Below, one piece after another: positions 1-8,895 of a stretch of DNA of 64,000 nucleotides. The position numbers were made by a program, and so were the translations under genes. Origin of the DNA: Pseudomonadota bacterium (GTDB taxonomy: Bacteria; Desulfobacterota; Desulfovibrionia; Desulfovibrionales; Desulfovibrionaceae); assembly GCA_023419375.1 (NCBI GenBank), contig JAEZYD010000048.1, forward strand, positions 75,669 to 139,668, written 5' to 3'. Positions within the stretch are counted from its first letter, which is position 1. Each line of letters begins with the position of its first letter. A model generated the notes under the pieces. That model ran no database searches, had not been told where the DNA came from, and saw only the letters and a program-made list of their open reading frames with translations.

Positions 1-96
1 TGGGGCGGGTACACCACCACAAGCGGTTCACGCATGGGCGGTGTCACCACACAGGACGCCTGGAACGTCAACATGAGCTTTATCTACAAATTCTAA
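1..96 (+). CDS. C-terminal end of an outer-membrane beta-barrel (porin-like) protein, 5' truncated by the window edge
   Basis: Only the last 31 codons are present, read in frame 1 up to TAA at 94-96. The peptide ends in NVNMSFIYKF: alternating polar and hydrophobic residues with a terminal phenylalanine, which is the classic beta-signal that the BAM complex recognises in outer-membrane barrels. Desulfovibrio genomes usually carry abundant homotrimeric porins with this kind of ending, so a porin is the best guess, but the family cannot be fixed from 31 residues. A strong terminator follows 28 bp downstream, so this is the last gene of its transcript. Confidence 0.6.
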   Translation, partial: WGGYTTTSGSRMGGVTTQDAWNVNMSFIYKF

Positions 97-123
97 ACGC
101 CACGCGCCTGGCATATACCCCTG

Positions 124-168
124 AGTCCGGCAGGGAGGCTGATCCAGCAGCTTCCCGCCGGACTTTTC
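124..168 (+). terminator. Rho-independent terminator of the porin-like gene
   Basis: A GC-rich hairpin pairs AGTCCGGC (124-131) with GCCGGACT (157-164). The inner part extends the stem through AGGGAGGCT and AGCTTCCC, and a short T-run follows. It lies 28 bp after the TAA of the porin-like gene. Confidence 0.75.
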
Positions 169-860
169 CGTTCATCCCGCCTCATTGCACCACATTCCGC
201 ACTCTTACCCAGATGCTTTTCGACTGTTTCTCAACGGCCTTAGCGCTCAAAATATGACTGCGCCGAGGCGGCGGGTAATCAAACGGCAACACGGGAACCT
301 CCGGGACGGTACGGATCAGAAAGATATAAAATTTGACTGCAATTCTGGCCCAAATTGTGAGCACGATTTTCTAAATCATAGCACAAACAGCAGTAGTACA
401 AAAAAAATAAATATGCCACTACCTCCCCGAGCGTCATTCCCCTCAATCCACACAGCTCGGGCTATTAGACATTCATTCTTTTTTATACATAAAAATAAGT
501 ATATTAAATGTATCAAAAATAATTTGCTAGCGATTAACACTATACATTGCTTATTATTGCTCTACTACCAACCATTATAAACCGACTGAACAACTGTGGA
601 ATAAACACATATAACCATATAAAATGTAATAATATAATCAAATTACATTAAAATATTTAATACAAACAGCAACTTGATTAATATTCTCTCAAAACCGTTA
701 TTGTCTTTTGCCTTAACTATGCTACTACAAACGTTAAATCCTTTGGCAAAATCTCAATACATTTATTACATACAATTATTAGCTTGCTATATAGATGCCA
801 TAGACCGCAAGCGCAGCACCATGAAATAGAACAGGAAACCGTTTTAAGGAGGAAGCCACC
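169..860. other. AT-rich intergenic gap of about 690 bp
   Basis: No convincing gene is visible. Base composition changes abruptly from about 350 onward: 350-800 is strongly AT-rich with many A- and T-runs, unlike the GC-rich coding DNA around it. The open frames here have no ribosome-binding site, and their composition looks like random translation. The segment probably holds the promoter of the chemoreceptor gene that starts at 861. The one structured element noticed is the inverted repeat at 623-649. Confidence 0.6.
623..649. repeat. Inverted repeat, possible operator
   Basis: AATGTAAT (623-630) and ATTACATT (642-649) are perfect 8-bp complementary arms around an 11-nt AT-only spacer. It lies about 210 bp upstream of the chemoreceptor start. 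Nothing identifies a regulator, and in such AT-rich DNA it could be chance. Confidence 0.35.
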
Positions 861-2978
861 ATGCTTGCCGATCTCAAGATTGCCAGAAAACTCAGTCTTC
901 TGCTCGTACTGCCAATGGCGACCTTTCTCTTCATTGTTTCTGCCGAGAATATTCAGCGCTTAAAAGAAATAGACCACTTAAAATCCATTGAACGCTCGCT
1001 GGTTGTCAGCCTTTCTGCAGGTGAACTTATTCATGAGCTGCAAAAAGAGCGCGGCTATACGGCTGGCTTTCTGGGCAGCAAGGGGAAAAAGTTTTCTACA
1101 GAACTTACGGAACAGACAGACAAATCAAATTCTGCCTACAAAAACTTTACGGCTGTGCTTGCTGGAGCAGATACCCTGGAAAATTGATCCCTTTCCAGAG
1201 TATTTGCGGCGTCCACTCAAAACTTTACAGATCTTTCCACAACCAGAGCCGCCGCAAAGGAAGCCCGCATAGACGCGCTCCAGGCCATTGCGGCGTACAA
1301 TACCAGTATTAATGAATTGATCGCTGCGATTTCAGAACTGAACGCGCGCGCCGACCTTGCCTTCACGTCCATCATTCAGCTTTTGCACGGCAAGGAGATT
1401 GCCGGGCAGGAGCGTGCTACGCTCAATGCCGCATTTTCTGCCGGAACCTTCAGCAAGCAGCTTTACCGCGACTGGCTCTACAGGGTCAGCTCGCAAAACA
1501 CCTATCTGAGTTCATTTGGGGAACTGGGCGGCAAAGCAGCGCAAAACCTGCTGCAAGGCAAAATGAAATCCGTTGATGAAGAAGTGACGCGATTCCGCGA
1601 TACGGCCTATGCCAACCTGGAAAAATCCAGCCTGGAGGCTGACCCGCAGCAATGGTTTACCGCTGCCACACGCCGCATCGACAAGCTGATGGAAGTGGAA
1701 AAAGCCTGGGGCGAACAACTGCTTGGAAACGCCCGCGATGAAGTGCGCTCAGCTCAAAAGGAACTCGTCATTGCTGTTTCTGGTGCGCTTCTGGTGGCTT
1801 TGTTCACCGTCCTGCTGGGCTGGAGAATCTGCATCACCATCGGCAGGCCGGTACGCAGCACACTGCGCTACGCCCAGGGCATCACGCAGGGAGATTTTGA
1901 CTCGATTCTGACAGTCAAACAAAATGACGAGATCGGCGGCCTTGCCGATGTGTTGCGCGAAATGGTCGCCCGCCTGAAAGAACAAATTCAGGCGGCCCAA
2001 AAGCAGCATTCTATCGCCGAGGAGCGCGGAAAACTGGCGGAACAGTGCAGAATAACAGCTGAGCACGCGGAAAAAGAAGCAAATACAAGGGCCAGCGTTC
2101 TTGCAACAGCTGTGGACAAAATACACGGCGTTGTGGAATCGCTCAATATCGCGCTCAACAATCTTGAGGAACAGGTGCACATTTCTACGCAAGGCGCAAC
2201 CAGCCAGTCCAACAGGCTTGATACCACAACAAGCGCCATGCAGGAAATGAGCACCACAGTCATTGAAGTTGCCAAAAATGCTGCGGATGCCGCCCAAACA
2301 GCAGAAAATTCTCATACCAAGGCAAGCGAAGGCTCCACCGTTGTTGAAAATGTCATTTCTGCAATCGGTCAGGTGCAAGATCAATCTAACAAAATGAAGG
2401 TCGATATGGGTCTGCTCGGTCAGCAGGCTGAAGGCATTGGGCAAGTGCTGGATGTCATCAGCGATATTGCCGACCAGACCAACCTTTTGGCGCTCAACGC
2501 TGCCATTGAGGCTGCGCGCGCAGGCGATGCCGGCCGGGGTTTTGCCGTGGTGGCGGACGAAGTGCGCAAACTGGCCGAAAAAACCATGACAGCCACCAAG
2601 GAGGTGGGGGAAGCCATCCATGCGGTTCAAGGCGGAACACGCAAACATATCTCGCATGTGGAGCAGTCCGCTGCAACCATTGAGCAGGTCACGGTTCTGG
2701 CCCGGCAGTCGGGCGAGGCATTGCAGGCGCTTGTGGAGCTGGCAAACGCCTCCACCATTCAGGCCCAGTCCATCGCCACCGCATCAGAAGAACAGTCCGC
2801 CTCCAGCGAAACCATCCACAGCAGCCTGGAAGATATCAACCAGCTTGCCCTCAACACCGCAAACGCCATGGATCAGGCAAACTCGGTTCTCAACGAGCTG
2901 CGTGCGCAGACTGACATTCTGGTCGGCGTTATGGCGGATTTAAAAAGTTCCGGCATCAAGAAAACTGTTTTGATGTAA
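861..2978 (+). pseudogene. Methyl-accepting chemotaxis protein with nitrate/nitrite-sensing (NIT) domain, interrupted by an in-frame TGA
   Basis: ATG at 861 follows a strong AAGGAGG. The frame reads to TGA at 1185-1187 (codon 109), then continues open in the same frame to TAA at 2976-2978, about 704 sense codons in all. Transmembrane helix 1 is near residues 10-30. A NIT-type sensor follows, with its ELQKERGYTAGFLGSKG signature before the stop. Transmembrane helix 2 is near 300-320, then HAMP, then the MCP signalling domain with the hairpin-tip motif around [18 protein letters not shown]. Both sides of the stop are plainly one protein, and no frameshift is needed. The simplest reading is a nonsense change (for example CGA to TGA), giving a non-functional receptor or an N-terminal fragment. 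A sequencing error or read-through is possible. NIT domains sense nitrate or nitrite in other bacteria; that role is inferred here. Confidence 0.8.
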
Positions 2979-2990
2979 GGAGGTCAACTA

Positions 2991-3014
2991 GGGTACATCT
3001 AAAATCTTGTACCC
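2991..3014. repeat. Inverted repeat upstream of hyaA
   Basis: GGGTAC (2991-2996) and GTACCC (3009-3014) are perfect arms around a 12-nt AT-rich spacer, about 95 bp before the hyaA start. No T-run follows, so it is not a standard terminator. It could be an operator for the hydrogenase operon or a small mRNA hairpin. Confidence 0.35.
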
Positions 3015-3107
3015 GCAACAATATACAGGCGCAAGGAGTACTGATATCTATTAACTGTGTCGAGTATTCTTCAACCACCCTGCAACCATGTTCTTCTCGA
3101 GGTACTT

Positions 3108-4208
3108 ATGGCTCATCTCGAAACTACCGAACAAGCCTTGCGTAATCGTGGTGTCAGCCGTCGAGATTTCATGAAGTTCTGTGCGCTCACAGCCGTTGCC
3201 CTGGGCCTTGGCCCTGGAGCGGATCTGGCAATCGCACAGGCATTGTCAACCAAACCGCGCCTCCCGGTGCTCTGGATTAACGGTCTTTCCTGTTCCTGTT
3301 GCACTGAATCATTTTTGCGCACAGCCCACCCGCTGGCGACCGACATTGTGCTCTCGATGATCACAATGGATTATCAGGACACCATCATGGCCGCCGCTGG
3401 CGATCAGGCCAACGAAGCCTATGAAGAGGCCATCAAGAAGTACAAGGGCCAGTATATTCTTGCTGTTGAAGGCAACGTGCCGCTCAACGGTCAGGGCATG
3501 TACTGCATTGATGCCGGCAAACCCTTCTACGAAAAGCTCAAGGAGGGCGTGGAAAATGCCAAGGCTCTTGTGGCCTGGGGAACCTGCGCCTCGTGGGGCT
3601 GCGTGCAGGCGGCCCACCCCAACCCGACGGGCGCTACCCCGCTGCACAAGCTCTTTCCCAACAAGCCGCAGATCAAGGTTCCCGGCTGCCCGGCCATCCC
3701 TGAGGTCATGAGTTCAATCCTGACCTACATTATCACTTACGACCGCCTTCCCACCCTTGACTCGCAGGGCAGGCCGGAAATGTTTTACGGCAAGCGCGTG
3801 CACGACCACTGCTACCGCAGGGCCCATTTTGACGCGGGCGAATATGTGGAATCGTGGGACGATGCGGGCGCGCGCGCTGGTCTGTGCCTGTACAAGATGG
3901 GCTGCAAAGGCCCCACCACCTACAACGCCTGCCCTTCCACACGCTGGAACAACGGTGTCTCATTTCCCATTCAGTCCGGGCATGGCTGCATAGGCTGCTC
4001 GGAACAGAACTTCTGGGATCAGGGCTCGTTTTATGACCGCATCACCACCATTCCGCATCTCGGCACCAACGCAACGGCTGAAACCGTGGGCGTAGCCGCT
4101 GTGGCGGGCGTGGCTGCGGGTGTTGCCGTGCACGGCGTTGCCAGTATGGTGCGCCACGCAGGTAGCAAGAACACCAAGAAATCCTCCGACACCGACTCCA
4201 ACAACTGA
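3108..4208 (+). CDS. hyaA: [NiFe] hydrogenase small subunit, membrane-anchored, six-cysteine (oxygen-tolerant type) proximal cluster
   Basis: This 366-residue subunit carries the Fe-S electron relay of a periplasmic uptake hydrogenase. The Tat signal is SRRDFMKF (residues 18-24). Proximal-cluster cysteines are C62, C64, C65, C160, C165 and C194. Standard enzymes have glycine where C64 and C165 sit, whereas these match C19 and C120 of E. coli Hyd-1, which build the [4Fe-3S] cluster that confers oxygen tolerance. E121 matches Hyd-1 E76. The distal cluster uses H232, C235, C260 and C266; the medial one uses C275, C294 and C297. A hydrophobic helix (about 322-345) anchors the C-terminus in the inner membrane. 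ATG 3108 was chosen because GAGG lies 5 nt before it and the Tat motif follows closely; an upstream GTG (3057) lacks a well-placed ribosome site. It is the first gene of hyaABCD. Confidence 0.95.
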   Translation: MAHLETTEQALRNRGVSRRDFMKFCALTAVALGLGPGADLAIAQALSTKPRLPVLWINGLSCSCCTESFLRTAHPLATDIVLSMITMDYQDTIMAAAGDQANEAYEEAIKKYKGQYILAVEGNVPLNGQGMYCIDAGKPFYEKLKEGVENAKALVAWGTCASWGCVQAAHPNPTGATPLHKLFPNKPQIKVPGCPAIPEVMSSILTYIITYDRLPTLDSQGRPEMFYGKRVHDHCYRRAHFDAGEYVESWDDAGARAGLCLYKMGCKGPTTYNACPSTRWNNGVSFPIQSGHGCIGCSEQNFWDQGSFYDRITTIPHLGTNATAETVGVAAVAGVAAGVAVHGVASMVRHAGSKNTKKSSDTDSNN

Positions 4209-4219
4209 GGAAATACCCC

Positions 4220-6034
4220 ATGGCATACGAATACACTACTTCTCAGGGTTATGCCGTTAAGGACTCGGGCCGCCGCGTGGTTGTAGACCCCGTTACCCGC
4301 ATTGAAGGACACCTGCGTTGCGAGGTGAACCTTGACGACAGCAACGTCATTACCAATGCGGTTTCGTGCGGCACCATTTTCAGAGGTATTGAAATCATCC
4401 TCAAAGGCCGCGACCCGCGCGACGCCTGGGCCTTTGTTGAACGCATCTGCGGCGTCTGCACGGGTACGCATGCCCTTTCCTCCGTACACGCGGTGGAAGA
4501 CGCACTCGGCATACAAATACCAGACAACGCCAATATCATCCGCAACATCATGCACCTGTGCCTCATGTACCATGACCATCTGGTGCATCTGTATCACCTT
4601 GCCGGGCTTGACTGGGTGGACGTTGTGTCTGCCGCCAAGGCCGACCCCAAGGCTACTTCGGAGCTTTCGCACAAGCTCACCCCGTGGCCCAATTCTTCGC
4701 CGGGCTACTTCAAATCCATCAAGGATCGCCTCACCCGCGTTATCGAATCCGGTCAGCTGGGTATTTTCACCAACGGCTACTGGGGGCACCCTGCCTACAA
4801 GCTGCCGCCCGAAGCCAACCTGCTGGTGGTGGCCCACTATCTGGAAGCCCTGGATTTCCAGAAAGACATGGTGCAGATACACACCATCTTTGGCGGCAAA
4901 AACCCGCACCCCAACTGGCTGGTGGGCGGCGTACCCTGCTCGCTGAACCTCGACGCGCACGGCGCTGCCGACGTTATCAATCAGGAACGTCTGGAACTGG
5001 TGCTGCAACTCATTGAGCGTTGCCGTGATTTTGCCCAACAGGTTGTCATACCTGACACCCTTGCGCTGGCCGCCTTCTATAAGGATTGGCTGAGCATAGG
5101 CGGCGGGCTCTCCAAGCTTTCCGTGCTTGCCTACGGCGCAATCCCCGACATTGCCAACGACTACTCGGACAAAAGCCTGCTGTTGCCCCGTGGGGCCATC
5201 ATCAACGGCAACTTCAACGAAGTGCTGCCCGTTGACCTGCGCAATCCTGACGAAATTCAGGAAAGCGTGTCCCACTCCTGGTACAAGCCCTACCCTGGCG
5301 GCAAAACCGGTCTGCACCCCTTTGACGGCATGACCGAACCCAACTACGCCCCCGGCCCCAATATCAAGGGCACGCCCACCGACCTCAAGCAGGTGGACGA
5401 GCGCGACAGATATTCGTGGATCAAAACGCCGCTCTGGCGCGGGCACCAGATGGAAGTTGGGCCGCTGGCGCGCCTGCTGGTGGGCTATGCCAAGAAGGAC
5501 ACCGAGATCAAGGGCCTCATTGATGAATTCCTTGGTCAGGCCAAGGCTCCGGCCTCCGTGCTGCAATCGACCCTTGGCCGCATTGCAGCCCGCTCGCTGG
5601 AGCTGGCATGGTCTGCCGACAAGATGCGCTACTTCTACGACAAGCTCGTGGCCAACCTCAAAAATGGCAACCGCGCAACAGCCAACACCAAGCTGTGGAA
5701 GCCCGAAAGCTGGCCCACCGGCACACTGCGCGGCGTTGGCTTTACAGAAGCTCCGCGCGGCGCTCTGGGGCACTGGGTCACCATCAAGGACAGGAAGATC
5801 GAGAACTACCAGTGCGTTGTTCCCACCACCTGGAACGGTGCGCCCCGCAGCCCCGATGGACAGCTCAGCGCCTACGAGGCATCGCTCATGGGTACCAAGA
5901 TGGCGGTTCCCAACCAGCCCCTTGAAATCCTGCGCACCCTGCACAGCTTTGACCCCTGTCTGGCCTGCTCCACGCATATCATCGGGCCGGACGGATCAGA
6001 GCTCATATCGGTGCGGACAGACAACTGCTTCTAG
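4220..6034 (+). CDS. hyaB: [NiFe] hydrogenase large (catalytic) subunit
   Basis: This 604-residue subunit binds the Ni-Fe(CN)2CO active site and oxidises H2 in the periplasm. It is exported bound to HyaA, since it has no signal peptide of its own. The N-terminal motif RIEGH (27-31) and [11 protein letters not shown] (C77, C80) supply one half of the metal ligands. DPCLACSTH near the end (C580, C583, H586) supplies the other. An 18-residue C-terminal extension after H586 should be removed by HyaD once nickel is inserted. The whole sequence follows E. coli HyaB closely from the start ([14 protein letters not shown]) to the tail (GSELISV). ATG at 4220 lies 11 bp after the hyaA stop, behind GAGGA. 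Confidence 0.96.
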   Translation: MAYEYTTSQGYAVKDSGRRVVVDPVTRIEGHLRCEVNLDDSNVITNAVSCGTIFRGIEIILKGRDPRDAWAFVERICGVCTGTHALSSVHAVEDALGIQIPDNANIIRNIMHLCLMYHDHLVHLYHLAGLDWVDVVSAAKADPKATSELSHKLTPWPNSSPGYFKSIKDRLTRVIESGQLGIFTNGYWGHPAYKLPPEANLLVVAHYLEALDFQKDMVQIHTIFGGKNPHPNWLVGGVPCSLNLDAHGAADVINQERLELVLQLIERCRDFAQQVVIPDTLALAAFYKDWLSIGGGLSKLSVLAYGAIPDIANDYSDKSLLLPRGAIINGNFNEVLPVDLRNPDEIQESVSHSWYKPYPGGKTGLHPFDGMTEPNYAPGPNIKGTPTDLKQVDERDRYSWIKTPLWRGHQMEVGPLARLLVGYAKKDTEIKGLIDEFLGQAKAPASVLQSTLGRIAARSLELAWSADKMRYFYDKLVANLKNGNRATANTKLWKPESWPTGTLRGVGFTEAPRGALGHWVTIKDRKIENYQCVVPTTWNGAPRSPDGQLSAYEASLMGTKMAVPNQPLEILRTLHSFDPCLACSTHIIGPDGSELISVRTDNCF

Positions 6035-6085
6035 CGTTCGGGCAATCCGAGACGCGGAATACAAGCCTTCCGCCGGGAGAACGTC

Positions 6086-6790
6086 ATGAGCGAACAACAT
6101 CTTCTGCCGCAACTGCCAATGGGCAAAAGCGTATACGTTTATCAACTGCCCATTCGCATCTGGCATTGGGTTATGGTTGCCTGTGTCATTGTGCTTATTG
6201 TCACTGGCTACATTATCGGCAAACCCTGGCTTTCCGTCACTGGTGAGCCGTACGAAACCTTTTACATGGGCTACACCCGCATGGCTCACTTTATTGCGGG
6301 CTTTGTGCTGATTATTTCAACAGTGCTGCGCTACATATACGGCCTTGTGTGGGGCAACCGCTATTCGCGCGAGCTCATCATCATGCCCATATGGAGCAAG
6401 GAATGGCGGAACGACCTGTGGCAGGACATCCGCTGGTATCTGTTCCTGAACAAGGAATGCGCCGCGCATGTGGGGCATAACCCGCTGGCGCAGCTGGGCA
6501 TGGGCACGGGCATGATCTTCATGCTTGTCATCATGCTCACGGGCCTTGGCATGTACGCGCAGGACAGCCACGTGCCGTTTATCCACTTCTTCACATTTGT
6601 GCAGGACTGGATAAACAACTGGTTTGGCGGCAACGGGCAGATGACCCGCAGCTTGCACCGGCTGGGCATGCTGCTGCTCATTACCTTTGTGACCGTGCAC
6701 CTGTACATGGTCATACGCGAAGAAATCATGGGCAAGACCACCCTGGTTTCGTCCATGTTCAGCGGCTTCCGCGAACGGCGCAAGCAATAG
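6086..6790 (+). CDS. hyaC: [NiFe] hydrogenase cytochrome b subunit
   Basis: This 234-residue integral membrane protein has four hydrophobic helices (about 25-44, 66-88, 140-158, 190-210). It takes electrons from the HyaA relay and passes them to the quinone pool. Candidate heme ligands are H27 (IRIWHWV), H68 (RMAHF), H191 and H205 (SLHRLG and TVHLYM), the usual pattern of the HupC/HyaC/HydC family. The RYSREL and RWYLFL segments are also typical of HyaC. It lies 51 bp after hyaB in the same direction. Its presence agrees with the C-terminal anchor helix of HyaA and makes this a respiratory, membrane-bound complex rather than a soluble periplasmic one that hands electrons to cytochrome c3. Confidence 0.93.
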   Translation: MSEQHLLPQLPMGKSVYVYQLPIRIWHWVMVACVIVLIVTGYIIGKPWLSVTGEPYETFYMGYTRMAHFIAGFVLIISTVLRYIYGLVWGNRYSRELIIMPIWSKEWRNDLWQDIRWYLFLNKECAAHVGHNPLAQLGMGTGMIFMLVIMLTGLGMYAQDSHVPFIHFFTFVQDWINNWFGGNGQMTRSLHRLGMLLLITFVTVHLYMVIREEIMGKTTLVSSMFSGFRERRKQ

Positions 6791-6814
6791 CAAACTGATG
6801 TAACCTCAGCGTAA

Positions 6815-6846
6815 TGTCTGGCGGTCCAACACCGGGCCGCCAGACA
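6815..6846. repeat. Perfect 10-bp inverted repeat between hyaC and hyaD
   Basis: TGTCTGGCGG (6815-6824) pairs with CCGCCAGACA (6837-6846). No T-run follows, so it is more likely an mRNA-stabilising or attenuating hairpin than a full terminator. It may lower expression of the protease gene relative to the structural genes. Confidence 0.5.
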
Positions 6847-6919
6847 GATAATAAAACAAGCCCGCGTGGTTTGTGACGCCAAAGGCGGCAATACTGCCGC
6901 AAAGGTGCACGGAAATCTC

Positions 6920-7453
6920 ATGGAACAGATCGTCATTCTTGGTCTTGGCAATATTCTGTACGGGGACGAAGGCTTTGGCGTACTTTTGGCGCAACGGCTT
7001 TACGCCCATTGGGATTTTCCTGAAAACGTGGAAGTTGTGGACGGCGGCACCCAGGGGCAAACCCTGCTGACCTATGTAGAACGGGCCGACAAACTGCTGG
7101 TGCTGGATGCGGTAGATTTTGGGCTGGAACCGGGCGAACTGGTGCTGCGTGACAACGTGCCGGCATACCTGACCGCCCAAAAGATCGGCCCGCACCAGAA
7201 CAGTTTTTCGGAAGTGATGGGCCTTGCCGCCCTGCGCGGCACAGCCCCGGAGCACTGCGCCCTCATTGGCGTGCAACCGGCGGCCATGACGCTGGCAGCG
7301 CCCCTGTCCACTCCGGTCAGCGAAAGTTTTGAGGCAGCGCAAAGCATGGCGCTGGATGTACTGCGGCAATGGGGCATTGCCCCTCAGTTGCGGGCGCAGC
7401 CGCGCCACCTTTCCGCAGCAGTGCTCGACAGCCTTGTTCAGGGCTGCGTGTGA
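6920..7453 (+). CDS. hyaD: Hydrogenase maturation protease
   Basis: This 177-residue cytoplasmic endopeptidase (HyaD/HybD family, peptidase M52) trims the C-terminal tail of the large subunit after nickel insertion. Nickel-sensing residues are visible: E17 (GDEGFG), D63 (VLDAVDFG) and H92 (GPHQNSFSE). The LGLGNILYGDEG opening is the family signature. ATG at 6920 starts directly at that conserved N-terminus; a longer frame from GTG 6866 would add 18 unconserved residues. The ribosome-binding site is weak. The operon ends here: hyaE and hyaF, which follow in enterobacteria, are absent. Confidence 0.93.
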   Translation: MEQIVILGLGNILYGDEGFGVLLAQRLYAHWDFPENVEVVDGGTQGQTLLTYVERADKLLVLDAVDFGLEPGELVLRDNVPAYLTAQKIGPHQNSFSEVMGLAALRGTAPEHCALIGVQPAAMTLAAPLSTPVSESFEAAQSMALDVLRQWGIAPQLRAQPRHLSAAVLDSLVQGCV

Positions 7454-7569
7454 GGCACCCAGAAACAGCAAACGAGGTATGGCACAAGCGCGTAACAAAC
7501 GCCTTGCCAGACGCCCCTGCAAGGGCCGTGCGCTGACAAGTTTGTAACAACCTGTACTTATCAAGCAGA

Positions 7570-7617
7570 AGACACGCGGGCGAAATTAACGCAAGCCCGC
7601 GTGTCTTTTATTTTTTA
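7570..7617 (+). terminator. Terminator of the hya operon
   Basis: A perfect 12-bp stem pairs AGACACGCGGGC (7570-7581) with GCCCGCGTGTCT (7595-7606). A T-rich tail (TTTATTTTTTA) follows immediately. Confidence 0.9.
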
Positions 7618-7661
7618 CCTGCAAGGCGTATGGTCTGCGGCATCACAAATGCGGAGGACAC

Positions 7662-8114
7662 ATGGCTCAGATCAACATATACACGCAACAGATCACGGTT
7701 GGGCAGGATGATATCGACATGCAGCACCGCGTCAGCAACCTGCGCTATGTGGCCTGGATGCAGGATGTGGCGGTCGCGCATTCCGCCGTTTGCGGCTGGC
7801 CTATGGAGCGGTATGAAAGCATCGGGCAAGGCTGGGTGGTGCGCCAGCACACCATCACATACAAGCGCCCGGCCTTTCTGGGTGATGTGATTACAGCCGC
7901 CACATGGATAGCATCCTACGCTTCGCGCCGCAGCCTTCGCCGCTATGTTTTTTGGAACGCAAAGGAAAAAGCCCTGCTTGCCGAAGCGGAAACCCAGTGG
8001 GTCTTCATTGATATGACCAGCGGCAAACCTGTAAGTGTGCCTGACGAGCTACAGGAGTCTTTTCCCATAGTAGACGAAGATGCTCCGGGCGTATTCCGGC
8101 GCTTGTGCGTGTAG
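7662..8114 (+). CDS. Hotdog-fold acyl-CoA thioesterase (YbgC/4HBT-like)
   Basis: This 150-residue single-domain hotdog protein probably hydrolyses acyl-CoA thioesters in the cytoplasm. The N-terminal VGQDDIDMQHRVSNLRYVAWM matches the Asp-containing active-site strand and helix of the 4-hydroxybenzoyl-CoA thioesterase family (D19, H22, N26). The ALLAEAETQWVFID strand is also characteristic. The substrate cannot be inferred. ATG at 7662 is preceded by GCGGAGG. The gene is a single transcription unit between two strong terminators. Confidence 0.8.
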   Translation: MAQINIYTQQITVGQDDIDMQHRVSNLRYVAWMQDVAVAHSAVCGWPMERYESIGQGWVVRQHTITYKRPAFLGDVITAATWIASYASRRSLRRYVFWNAKEKALLAEAETQWVFIDMTSGKPVSVPDELQESFPIVDEDAPGVFRRLCV

Positions 8115-8128
8115 CCTTTCCTGAAGAC

Positions 8129-8169
8129 AACCAAAAGGCCGTGGAGTTAAACCCCACGGCCTTTTGGTT
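8129..8169. terminator. Bidirectional terminator between the thioesterase and lolA
   Basis: A perfect 16-bp inverted repeat has arms AACCAAAAGGCCGTGG (8129-8144) and its complement (8154-8169). T-rich arm ends on both strands let it serve the converging thioesterase (+) and lolA (-) genes. Confidence 0.88.
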
Positions 8170-8183
8170 GAGTCGTAATCAGC

Positions 8184-8855
8184 TTATTTAAAGAGTTCCT
8201 TTTCCTGCACCTTGCGGTCAATGCGGTCTTCAACCTCCACGCCCTTGGGCGCGGTAAAGGTGAAGTCCGATTCTTTCAGCGAGGTGTCGGGCTTGAACTG
8301 CGTAAAGCGCACGTCGTTGGAATTGCCGTAAAAGTCAATGATGCTGGCCCTGCGGATATAGCCCGTGGAAGGCTCAACCCACAAAAGGGCTTCAACCATC
8401 TGCGGGGCGGGTTCCTTGGGGTAAAGGTGCAGCTTGGCGAGGCCGTTTTCCTGCCCGGCTTCCTTGACGTCAAAATCCTTGGTCAGCGCGGCCTGCCCGG
8501 TGATGACCTGAATAATGGTGCGTGAATCGCGCACAAGCTCCAGGGGGTAGCGGTAGGCAATTTCTTCATCCGCAAGATAATCCCAAATTTCCTTGTGTGT
8601 TACCACAAGGGTTTCTTCGTGGGGTTTATCTGTCTGCCAGCGGATCAGCAGGGGCTTCTGGAACAACAGGTTGCCCTGCCTTTTCTCTACCGAGCCGCTT
8701 TCCTTGTGGGTCAGCGTTTGCTCAAACGTGGCGGAAAACGTGCGCAGCTTTTCATACCGCGCCTGGATGGTCGACGCTATATCCGCAGCCTGCGCGGCTG
8801 AAGCCACAAGAAGAACAAGCCCGGCTGCCAGGGCCAGTATGCCATTTATGCGCAT
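8184..8855 (-). CDS. lolA: Outer-membrane lipoprotein carrier protein
   Basis: This 223-residue periplasmic chaperone ferries lipoproteins from LolCDE to the outer membrane. A Sec signal peptide (MRINGILALAAGLVLLVASAA, cleaved near AQA-AD) is followed by a LolA fold with typical segments FSATFEQ, GNLLFQKPLLIRWQ and IWDYLAD. ATG at 8855 was chosen because GGAGG precedes it and the signal peptide begins at once; the frame continues 37 codons upstream without conserved features. It is last in efp-ftsK-lolA, 40 bp after ftsK, and ends at the shared terminator. Confidence 0.85.
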   Translation of the reverse strand: MRINGILALAAGLVLLVASAAQAADIASTIQARYEKLRTFSATFEQTLTHKESGSVEKRQGNLLFQKPLLIRWQTDKPHEETLVVTHKEIWDYLADEEIAYRYPLELVRDSRTIIQVITGQAALTKDFDVKEAGQENGLAKLHLYPKEPAPQMVEALLWVEPSTGYIRRASIIDFYGNSNDVRFTQFKPDTSLKESDFTFTAPKGVEVEDRIDRKVQEKELFK

Positions 8856-8895
8856 AACACCTCCACGGCATAAGCCGTCAGTTGTGCTGTTTGAT

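Noticed and set aside
185..580. 131-codon open frame in the AT-rich gap
   Set aside because: It starts at TTG with no ribosome site, runs through base-composition change, and its translation is low-complexity at the end. It looks like chance.
1185..1187. TGA as a selenocysteine codon in the chemoreceptor
   Set aside because: No obvious SECIS-like hairpin directly downstream, and chemoreceptor sensor domains have no known Sec site. A nonsense change or error is simpler.
3057..3107. GTG 3057 as the hyaA start
   Set aside because: Adds 17 residues before the Tat signal; the nearest AAGGAG is too far away, whereas ATG 3108 has GAGG at 5 nt.
4031..5977. 648-codon open frame opposite hyaB
   Set aside because: Antisense shadow of a well-supported hydrogenase large subunit.
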